DNA of 53,064 bases from COE1 sp036310845 (GTDB lineage Bacteria > Bacillota > Clostridia > Lachnospirales > Lachnospiraceae), in contig JAXJRB010000081.1 of NCBI GenBank assembly GCA_036310845.1, positions 1 to 53,064 on the forward strand, written 5' to 3'. This document shows positions 25,447-31,893 of the stretch, one piece after another (position 1 is the first letter of the stretch; every line of letters begins with the position of its first letter). Made by a program: the position numbers and the translations under genes. Under the pieces are notes generated by a model. That model saw only the letters and a program-made list of their open reading frames with translations. It was not told the DNA's origin and did not search any database.

Positions 25447-25809
25447 ATGGCTAAAAATATTTTAATTGTCGATGATGCGGCTTTTATGAGAATGATGATT
25501 AAGGACATCTTAACTAAAAACGGTTATAACATTGCTGCAGAAGCAGAAAACGGTAAAATTGCTGTTGATAAGTATTCTGAAACAAAACCTGATCTTGTAT
25601 TAATGGATATTACCATGCCGGAAATGGATGGAATTCAAGCATTAAAAAGTATTAAAACAAACGATCCAAATGCTAACATTATTATGTGCTCTGCTATGGG
25701 ACAGCAAGCAATGGTTATTGAAGCAATTCAATCAGGTGCAAAAGATTTTATTGTTAAGCCTTTCCAGGCAGAACGTGTTTTAGAAGCTGTAAAAAAAGTA
25801 ATCGGATAA
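25447..25809 (+). CDS. cheY: CheY-like response regulator
   Basis: The 120-residue protein is a single receiver domain with no output domain. The acidic pair is at DD9-10, the phosphorylated Asp is Asp54 in VLMDITMPEMDG, a Thr/Ser switch lies in IIMCSAMGQQ, and the Lys is in FIVKPF. These match CheY. An AGGAGG site precedes the start. It lies four bases after the CheC-like gene, so phosphorylation here and removal by that protein are likely. The kinase that drives it is not in the window. Confidence 0.9.
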   Translation: MAKNILIVDDAAFMRMMIKDILTKNGYNIAAEAENGKIAVDKYSETKPDLVLMDITMPEMDGIQALKSIKTNDPNANIIMCSAMGQQAMVIEAIQSGAKDFIVKPFQAERVLEAVKKVIG

Positions 25810-25828
25810 TGCCTCAGTCGCAAACACT

Positions 25829-25890
25829 AGCAAGAATTTCTGTCGAAATTTTTCTTTAACTACCACTACGTTACAGCAATTTCCTATTAC
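25829..25890. repeat. Intergenic repeat, GTAGTGGTAGTT family, copy A
   Basis: The plus strand carries CAAGAATTTC-TGTC-GAAATT, then AACTACCACTACGT, then ACAGCAATTTCCTATTAC. The reverse complement of 45245-45304 has the same order with few changes. A shorter copy is at 31803-31836. It follows the cheY stop and precedes the cheY terminator. Confidence 0.75.
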
Positions 25891-25898
25891 ATAATAGC

Positions 25899-25940
25899 AA
25901 AGGTTCAGCCCGCAATGGACTGAACCTTTTTAATTTTTTC
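25899..25940 (+). terminator. Terminator after cheY
   Basis: AAAGGTTCAG (25899-25908) pairs with CTGAACCTTT (25920-25929), followed by TTTAATTTTTT on the plus strand. Confidence 0.75.
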
Positions 25941-25958
25941 TATGAAGGTACCAAACAA

Positions 25959-26414
25959 TCAACTTTTCTTCATAAATTCCATGTTACATTTTGGACATCT
26001 AACCATGATTTTTCCTTTTCCACGTGGAATGCGAATTTTTTGGCTACAATTTGGACATTTATAAATATGATATTGTATTCTCTGCTGTATTTCTCTTTTC
26101 AATTTCTGAAATTGACATTTGACTCCACTGTTGTTATAAGTATTACTTTTTTTATAAAAAATCTGATGCCACTTTGTATTAAACATATATCTTGCGGTCA
26201 AAAACTTCTGATTTTCCTGATATCTTTTTCCATAATCACGGCTAAACATTCGATAATAAACCAAGATAAAGATTGCCCAAAATACAAGCGTCAGTACATG
26301 CCATCCTGTAAGCATCTCCATAATCAAAATGAAAAACGTAGTTCCCATCAAAAATCTTCCCAGTTCATCAATTCCATATCTTCCTTGCATGAATCTTGCA
26401 AGCTTTTCTCTCAT
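25959..26414 (-). CDS. Small membrane protein with C-terminal zinc ribbon
   Basis: The 151-residue protein has two hydrophobic segments at about 22-55 (FLMGTTFFILIMEML and VLTLVFWAIFILVYY) that probably form a membrane hairpin. A basic stretch follows, then a zinc-ribbon-like end with CPNC and CPKC pairs near 119 and 139. I know no specific function. It starts 26 bases past the cardiolipin synthase stop on the same strand, so the two are probably one transcript. Confidence 0.7.
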   Translation of the reverse strand: MREKLARFMQGRYGIDELGRFLMGTTFFILIMEMLTGWHVLTLVFWAIFILVYYRMFSRDYGKRYQENQKFLTARYMFNTKWHQIFYKKSNTYNNSGVKCQFQKLKREIQQRIQYHIYKCPNCSQKIRIPRGKGKIMVRCPKCNMEFMKKS

Positions 26415-26439
26415 AATCTCTCTCCTTGCTTTGCACCTT

Positions 26440-27969
26440 TTATAAAAGTGGTGATAATATTTTCAAACCAAACTGTACTATTTTGTGTGATATTGGACGT
26501 TTGGACCATTCAGTCAGATTCATTTCCTTACACTGCTTCTGCGTCTTAATAAAATCTTCCTTCATGTCAGCAATAGCACTAATCTCACTTAAAAATACAC
26601 CACATTCATAATGCAAATAAAAACTTCTATAATCTGTATTTATTGTTCCGCATATAGCGCATTCGTTATCTGCAATGACATTCTTTGCATGTATAAATCC
26701 CGGTGTATATTCAAATATTCGAACTCCTGCCTGCATAAGCTTACCATAATTATATACATTTACCATGTATACATACCATTTATCGGGTATTCCCGGAACA
26801 ATAATGCGAACATCTACACCGCTTCCCGCCGCACTGATAAGATCATTACGCATTGTTTGATCCAACACCAAATAAGGCGTAGTAATATAAATATAGTCTC
26901 TTGCTTTATTAATTATTCTAGTATAAGCGCCTTCTGTTGGATTATCAGGATTTCTATGTGGGCCACCACTAAAAGGCTGAACATAACCATCTTCTTTTAC
27001 TTGCATTTTAGGTCTATAATCATTATAACACAAGTTTTCTTTTGGGTTACACATTCTCCACATCTCAAAAAACATACAGGTGAAACTCCAAACGCCTTCA
27101 CCATATAAACGAATTCCTGTGTCCTTCCAATGGCCAAATCTTACAATATAATTTGCATATTCATCTGCAAGATTAATTCCACCCGTATAACCTATATTTC
27201 CATCTATAATCATAATCTTTTGATGATTACGATAATTAAAAGAAAGTCTTGCCACATTCCGATGTATTGGATTAAATATAGAAAGCTTAATACCTCTTAA
27301 TTTTAAATCCTCTCTAAAATCATGTGTATTTAAAATTAATGTCCCAAAATCATCAAATAACAGTCGTACATCTACGCCCTCCTGTACTTTTTGTGTAAGG
27401 ATCTCTAATATATCCCTCCATACTTTCCCATCATTGACAATATAATACTCCATAAAGATAAATTCTTTTGCTTGTCTTAAATCTTCTAGCATAACTTCTA
27501 TCATTTCTTCACCAACAGGATAATAAGTAACCTGTGTATTGTTATAGATAGGAAAACCTTTTTTTCGAAGGTAACGACTTATTTGTACTTTATTTGGGTG
27601 TTGTCTGCTTATATCCTCTTCAACCTCTTCGTTTTGAACCAAATATTTCGAATTTTCTTTTTCCATTTCACGAATAATACGATAATCTTTAGAATTGGTT
27701 CTTTTTCTTCCCCACATAAAATATAAAAATAATCCTGCAACCGGAAGCACCATAATAATCAGTATCCAGCTAAACTTATATGCTTCTTCATTATTTACCA
27801 ATGCAAACACCGTAATTACACTTATGATATCAAGCAATAAATAAACTACAAAAAATCCCTTCATGAGAAATAATGATAAAAAAACCATGGTAACAATCTG
27901 AAGTAAAAAAGCAATTCCAACCGTCACACCTCTAATAATGCCATAATATTTACTTCTGATAATGTTCAT
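26440..27969 (-). CDS. cls: Cardiolipin synthase, PLD family
   Basis: Cls joins two phosphatidylglycerol molecules to form cardiolipin at the cytoplasmic membrane. The 509-residue protein starts with two hydrophobic segments (VTVGIAFLLQIVTMVFLSLF and the stretch near residue 65-85). Two intact HKD motifs follow: HQKIMIIDGNIGYTGG near 248 and HAKNVIADNECAICGT near 426. Length and order fit bacterial Cls. The upstream gap holds a degenerate repeat element. It precedes the zinc-ribbon membrane protein gene. Confidence 0.92.
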   Translation of the reverse strand: MNIIRSKYYGIIRGVTVGIAFLLQIVTMVFLSLFLMKGFFVVYLLLDIISVITVFALVNNEEAYKFSWILIIMVLPVAGLFLYFMWGRKRTNSKDYRIIREMEKENSKYLVQNEEVEEDISRQHPNKVQISRYLRKKGFPIYNNTQVTYYPVGEEMIEVMLEDLRQAKEFIFMEYYIVNDGKVWRDILEILTQKVQEGVDVRLLFDDFGTLILNTHDFREDLKLRGIKLSIFNPIHRNVARLSFNYRNHQKIMIIDGNIGYTGGINLADEYANYIVRFGHWKDTGIRLYGEGVWSFTCMFFEMWRMCNPKENLCYNDYRPKMQVKEDGYVQPFSGGPHRNPDNPTEGAYTRIINKARDYIYITTPYLVLDQTMRNDLISAAGSGVDVRIIVPGIPDKWYVYMVNVYNYGKLMQAGVRIFEYTPGFIHAKNVIADNECAICGTINTDYRSFYLHYECGVFLSEISAIADMKEDFIKTQKQCKEMNLTEWSKRPISHKIVQFGLKILSPLL

Positions 27970-28009
27970 TTCCTCACCTCACTATTTAATAATATACATT
28001 TTCTTAATG

Positions 28010-28095
28010 ATTCAATACCTTTATAATTACAATCCAAAATTCATTTAAACTCGCTTTCAGCAATGGATTTTTACTTGTTACATCATTTTTTTGCC
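28010..28095. repeat. Degenerate, truncated copy of the MITE-like element
   Basis: The stretch ATTCAATACCTTTATAATTAC, then TTCATTTAAACTCGCTTTCA, follows the left two-thirds of the 24535-24670 element with scattered changes. The right end is missing. The 27970-28232 gap otherwise holds only AT-rich sequence that should include the promoter of the next gene. Confidence 0.6.
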
Positions 28096-28232
28096 ATATA
28101 TAATATATTTTTATGCAAAATAAGGAAGAAATCAATGAAATAAATATAAATTATTTAAAAAATTCTAATATCTAAAAAAAACATCTCATTTATGTTATTA
28201 TATGCTATATAAAAATTTAGGAACATTTAGCT

Positions 28233-29012
28233 ATGAAGAAAAAAAATATAAATAAAACACTTTGTACAACCATTGACCATGAACTTTTTTCCGAAGCATG
28301 CAATAAAATGATTGGCAGCCTTCAGGGACAAAATGGTATTGGTACCTTACGTGAAAAAACAATACATTCTGTACTAAAATATTATTATGCCCCAAATCCC
28401 TCTTATCATGAGGTAAAAATTGGAACCTATGTTGCAGATATATGCATAGATGGAGAACTTTTTGAAGTACAAACCAGAAACTTTAATACGATGAGGAATA
28501 AGCTCGATTTTTTCTTACAAGAACATGATGTCACCATTATCTATCCAGTTGCCCATACCAAATGGTTATCATGGCTTGATCCGGAAACCGGTGAAATATC
28601 TAACAAAAGAAAATCCCCCAAAAAAGGGACCTTTTATCAAATTATTCCTGAACTATATCGCATAAAAATGTTTCTGGCCAATCCAAAACTGCATTTTATT
28701 ATTTCTTTGATTGATGTCGAAGAAATTCGATATTTAAACGGTTGGAGTCACGACAAAAAAAGAGGTTCCTCCCGCATGGATGGAACACCAATTGATATTT
28801 TTGACGAACTACGAATAGATACGATGGATGATTATGCAAAGCTCTTACCTGATTCTTTACCAGAACGTTTTACAACAAAAGACTTTGCTAAATGCGCGCA
28901 TATTCCACAAGGTTATGCTACAACAGGGTTAAATGTATTATTAGAAACCGGCACTGTAAAAAGAGTAGGAAAAATCGGAAATTCTTATCTTTATGAAAAA
29001 TGTAACGGTTAA
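28233..29012 (+). CDS. PD-(D/E)XK-like protein with C-terminal winged helix
   Basis: I do not recognise a named family. The 259-residue protein has a nuclease-like core: Glu41 in TLREKTIHSV, Glu60, Asp69 in YVADICID and Glu78-Val-Gln80 in LFEVQTR, the D...ExQ spacing of PD-(D/E)XK folds. Its C-terminus (RFTTKDFAKCAHIPQGYATT, then LNVLLETGTVKRVGK) looks like a winged helix that could bind DNA. AGGAAC precedes the start with a loose spacing. The next gene starts 68 bases later on the same strand. A DNA- or RNA-processing role is an inference; the domain may be inactive. Confidence 0.65.
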   Translation: MKKKNINKTLCTTIDHELFSEACNKMIGSLQGQNGIGTLREKTIHSVLKYYYAPNPSYHEVKIGTYVADICIDGELFEVQTRNFNTMRNKLDFFLQEHDVTIIYPVAHTKWLSWLDPETGEISNKRKSPKKGTFYQIIPELYRIKMFLANPKLHFIISLIDVEEIRYLNGWSHDKKRGSSRMDGTPIDIFDELRIDTMDDYAKLLPDSLPERFTTKDFAKCAHIPQGYATTGLNVLLETGTVKRVGKIGNSYLYEKCNG

Positions 29013-29080
29013 TTTTTCAATTGATCTGTACACAGAAATTTCTTATTACATGCATTATTATAACACCACGGAGGTACGAC

Positions 29081-30283
29081 ATGATTACAAAAGAACATCT
29101 ATGTTCTATTTGCTACGAACATATTATTCCTAAATGGAATTCCCTATCCGAAGATTTTCCTGACTTTTTACCAATTTATACAAACGAAGAAAAAACAGAC
29201 AATGAATCTCTTTTATCTTCTTTGATTCCTGATTTTCGTAATAGCATGATTGCCTATCATGAACAGCCATCTAAAGAAATAGAAAATCATATCAAAAGTA
29301 AATTACATGATGTAATTGATATAGAACATATTATTCATATAAAAGAGCATATTTCTAAGGAGCTTTTCTCTGATTTTGAGCAGAATTTAGAGCTTTTCTT
29401 AGAGAAAACAAAGGCTTTTGATGAAACACTTTCACCGGAAAATATCTGGCAGGCTATGCGAAACTATTTGATTTATTGTATGATTGTAAATCTTCAAGGC
29501 GAAAAACAAAACTGCCGTGATACGATTCTTGGATATAGTCTTCTCTATCCTTATACTGATAATTATATTGATAAGCTCCATCGTAAAGCAACCGATAAGA
29601 ACTCCTATAATCAATTAATCCGTAAAACTCTTATGGGTGAAAATATGATTCCTACAAATTTTTATGAAGAAAAGACAAAACAGCTGCTTTTGCTTGTTCA
29701 AAACAATTATTCCGAAGATTTCATTCGAAAAGAAAATGCCTCTTTTCTTCTCCTTCTTATGTTAGAAGCACAGGAAAAAAGCATAAAACAAATTCATAAA
29801 CTAGGAGCCAAAAAACTTAGCACGGACGAAATTCTCCACATTTCTGTTTACAAAGGCGGGCTTTCTGTTTTTATTGATTACTTATTTAGCATAGACTTTG
29901 ATTTCTCTTCTGTTACTGAAGCAGAAATGATATTCTATTTGTGCTTCGGATTAATCTTACAGCTAGCAGATGATTTGCAAGATATTGGCGAAGATAAAAA
30001 AAATCATTCCCAGACATTAATGTCTTATACTAAAAATAAAGAACAATTGGAACATACTGTGAATCGTCTGTTTCATTTTACGCATACGTGTATTCTCAAC
30101 TTTTCACCAAGAAATACACAGCTTCATACTTTCACATTACAAAATTGTGAACTTATGCTACTGGCTGCTATTGCTAAAAATGCAAAATATTTTTCTAAAG
30201 CTTATTTAGAGAAAATAGAGCAACATTTACCTTTCTCCATTTCATTTTTAGAAAAAGCTAAAAGCTTGAAACAAACACTATAA
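29081..30283 (+). CDS. Class I isoprenoid-synthase-like protein, function unknown
   Basis: I start at 29081 (MITKEHLCSICYEH), six bases after GGAGG, which gives 400 residues. The protein is helical. Asp160 and Asp164 in YPYTDNYIDKL resemble the first Asp-rich motif of squalene and phytoene synthases. LQLADDLQDIGEDKKNHSQT (294-313) resembles the second, YQLTNILRDVGED-type motif. The two stand about 140 residues apart, as in that fold. This suggests a trans head-to-head prenyl-transferase or terpene-synthase relative, but the substrate is unknown. It follows the PD-(D/E)XK-like gene and is head-on to replication. Confidence 0.65.
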   Translation: MITKEHLCSICYEHIIPKWNSLSEDFPDFLPIYTNEEKTDNESLLSSLIPDFRNSMIAYHEQPSKEIENHIKSKLHDVIDIEHIIHIKEHISKELFSDFEQNLELFLEKTKAFDETLSPENIWQAMRNYLIYCMIVNLQGEKQNCRDTILGYSLLYPYTDNYIDKLHRKATDKNSYNQLIRKTLMGENMIPTNFYEEKTKQLLLLVQNNYSEDFIRKENASFLLLLMLEAQEKSIKQIHKLGAKKLSTDEILHISVYKGGLSVFIDYLFSIDFDFSSVTEAEMIFYLCFGLILQLADDLQDIGEDKKNHSQTLMSYTKNKEQLEHTVNRLFHFTHTCILNFSPRNTQLHTFTLQNCELMLLAAIAKNAKYFSKAYLEKIEQHLPFSISFLEKAKSLKQTL

Positions 30284-30400
30284 TTAACCCTAAAATCAAC
30301 TAGACACCTATGTCTAATCCGCATAAATACGGCTTTTCTCGTTTTATGTCGTGTTTCGCAGATAACAATTACTCTATGATGATATCAAGGAGGGACACAA

Positions 30401-30916
30401 ATGAACCAGAAAAAAATAGGTCTACTTTTGAAAGAATTAAGAAAAGAAAAAAATCTTACTCAGGAACAGTTAGCAGAGCATTTCAATATTTCCAGTCGCT
30501 CTGTATCACGCTGGGAAACAGGAACAAATTTACCCGACTTATCTATATTAGTAGAACTTGCAGACTTCTATGATATTGATATTCGAGAAATTATTGATGG
30601 AGAAAGGAAAAACGAGATGAATAACGAAACAAAAGAAACATTAAACAAAGTAGCAGAATACGCAGAACAAAACACTATAAACTTAAAGAAGAAAATGGCT
30701 GGTAATTGTTCCGGAGCCTTATTACTATTATTATTCTGTGTTGTTTTAGATGTAACAAATGGATTTAACGGTTTTATTGCTGATAGACCTTTTAATCATC
30801 TGATGGACTTTTCACTTGGTTTAACCATAGCAATTCTTTTTATGAATATACTTTTCTTAACCGGAAAGCTTGAATTAATTCAGAATTTGAAAAAAGAACT
30901 ATTTCATAAGAACTAA
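30401..30916 (+). CDS. XRE-family regulator with two membrane segments
   Basis: The 171-residue protein has an N-terminal HTH_3 domain (LKELRKEKNLTQEQLAEHFN and SRSVSRWETGTNLPD). Two hydrophobic segments follow, at about 104-118 (SGALLLLLFCVVLDV) and 137-153 (LGLTIAILFMNILFLTG). It may be a membrane-tethered repressor that reports on the envelope or on a partner. The start has AAGGAGG six bases upstream. It ends at a strong bidirectional terminator facing another XRE gene. Confidence 0.85.
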   Translation: MNQKKIGLLLKELRKEKNLTQEQLAEHFNISSRSVSRWETGTNLPDLSILVELADFYDIDIREIIDGERKNEMNNETKETLNKVAEYAEQNTINLKKKMAGNCSGALLLLLFCVVLDVTNGFNGFIADRPFNHLMDFSLGLTIAILFMNILFLTGKLELIQNLKKELFHKN

Positions 30917-30920
30917 AACA

Positions 30921-30957
30921 AAAAGACGAATTCCTTTATTTTTGGAATTCGTCTTTT
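30921..30957. terminator. Bidirectional terminator between two XRE genes
   Basis: AAAAGACGAATTCC (30921-30934) and GGAATTCGTCTTTT (30944-30957) are perfect complements, with A- and T-runs on both sides between convergent genes. Confidence 0.85.
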
Positions 30958-30964
30958 CTATACA

Positions 30965-31171
30965 CTATTCATCTTCTGTAAATTCAAATAACTCTTCTAC
31001 CGTTACTTTAAAAACCTTTGCTATATCCATAGCAAGCTTTAAAGACGGATTATATTTTCCATTCTCCAAATGTACAATGGTTTCTCTTCTTGCTCCTACC
31101 ATTTCTGCTAGTTCACTTTGTTTATATCCTGCCTTTTCCCGATATTCCCTTACTTTTGTCTTTAATGCCAT
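30965..31171 (-). CDS. Small XRE-family regulator
   Basis: The 68-residue protein is one HTH domain: KVREYREKAGYKQSELAEMV and RRETIVHLENGKYNPSLKLA. Such small regulators are often encoded beside a small membrane protein, as here, where a 133-residue membrane protein gene lies 51 bases upstream on the same strand. The two probably form a transcript, and this protein may autoregulate it. The target is unknown. Confidence 0.85.
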   Translation of the reverse strand: MALKTKVREYREKAGYKQSELAEMVGARRETIVHLENGKYNPSLKLAMDIAKVFKVTVEELFEFTEDE

Positions 31172-31222
31172 ACTGGTAACCGAACCTTTCTTCCCTCAAT
31201 TATTTCTATCTCTTTTATGCTC

Positions 31223-31624
31223 CTATCCTTTAATATCCTTTATTGAAAAAATAATAAAACGTAAAATCATCATTACAACAAGCCAGACTACAATTGCATA
31301 TCCCATTGCAATAGCATCTAATATCGTTAAAGCTCCCATAAAAGCAATTGCTACTAACGAAACTATTGAAATTTTAAGGCATATAGAATCTGTTTCCTTT
31401 AAATTCTGTTCTGCTAATTCATCAAAACTTTCCTGTTTATACTTACGAATACGCCCTGCCATCAGAACTAAATATATAAGAGTAAAAACACCCACTGCAT
31501 TTTGAATTGTAACATAAAAATCATGCCAGTCTCTTCTTGCCCACATCCAATAATAAATTGCTACTAATACTGCATAAATAATTTTTGTTCCTACAATTTC
31601 TCTTAAACTTACTTTCTTTTTCAT
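31223..31624 (-). CDS. Four-helix membrane protein of unknown function
   Basis: I start at the ATG at 31624 (MKKKVSLREIVGTK) because AAAGGTG stands six bases before it; a GTG nine bases further upstream is the alternative. The 133 residues have hydrophobic segments near 15-28, 42-58, 85-100 and 105-122, with charged loops between. No motif is recognised. It is encoded upstream of the small XRE regulator and probably shares its transcript. Regulators of this type often control an adjacent membrane protein, but there is no direct evidence here. Confidence 0.7.
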   Translation of the reverse strand: MKKKVSLREIVGTKIIYAVLVAIYYWMWARRDWHDFYVTIQNAVGVFTLIYLVLMAGRIRKYKQESFDELAEQNLKETDSICLKISIVSLVAIAFMGALTILDAIAMGYAIVVWLVVMMILRFIIFSIKDIKG

Positions 31625-31778
31625 TGTTATCACCTTTCTGTCATAGCTAAAAAATATAATTTTATTGCTCTCTCACATGTGAATTATTTTTAACATGTTA
31701 TAAATATATCACTCATTTTACTGCATGTCAACATGTAATGTGCGAAATATTTAACTTTTTTAAGTAGCTGTGAAAAAA

Positions 31779-31836
31779 AGTGTTTGCTCATAAGCAAACA
31801 CTCAACTACCACTACGTAACAGCAATTTCTTAATTA
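31779..31836. repeat. Hairpin plus GTAGTGGTAGTT-family repeat, copy B
   Basis: A perfect hairpin AGTGTTTGCT-CATA-AGCAAACACT (31779-31802) adjoins AACTACCACTACGTAACAGC and AATTTCTTAATTAC. Copy C at 45245 has a similar order: hairpin of AGTGCGTGC type, then the core. It lies just upstream of the gyrA terminator. Confidence 0.7.
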
Positions 31837-31840
31837 CCAA

Positions 31841-31886
31841 AAAAAGAGATTGCTATCTAGAACAATCTAAGATAACAATCTCTTTT
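31841..31886 (-). terminator. Terminator of gyrA
   Basis: GAGATTGCTATCT (31846-31858) pairs with AGATAACAATCTC (31870-31882) with one mismatch, and a long T-run follows on the minus strand. It is eight bases past the gyrA stop. Confidence 0.85.
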
Positions 31887-31893
31887 ATTTACT

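Noticed and set aside
26611..27108. Plus-strand open frame opposite cls
   Set aside because: It is antisense to the intact HKD-motif gene and has no ribosome site or recognised domain.
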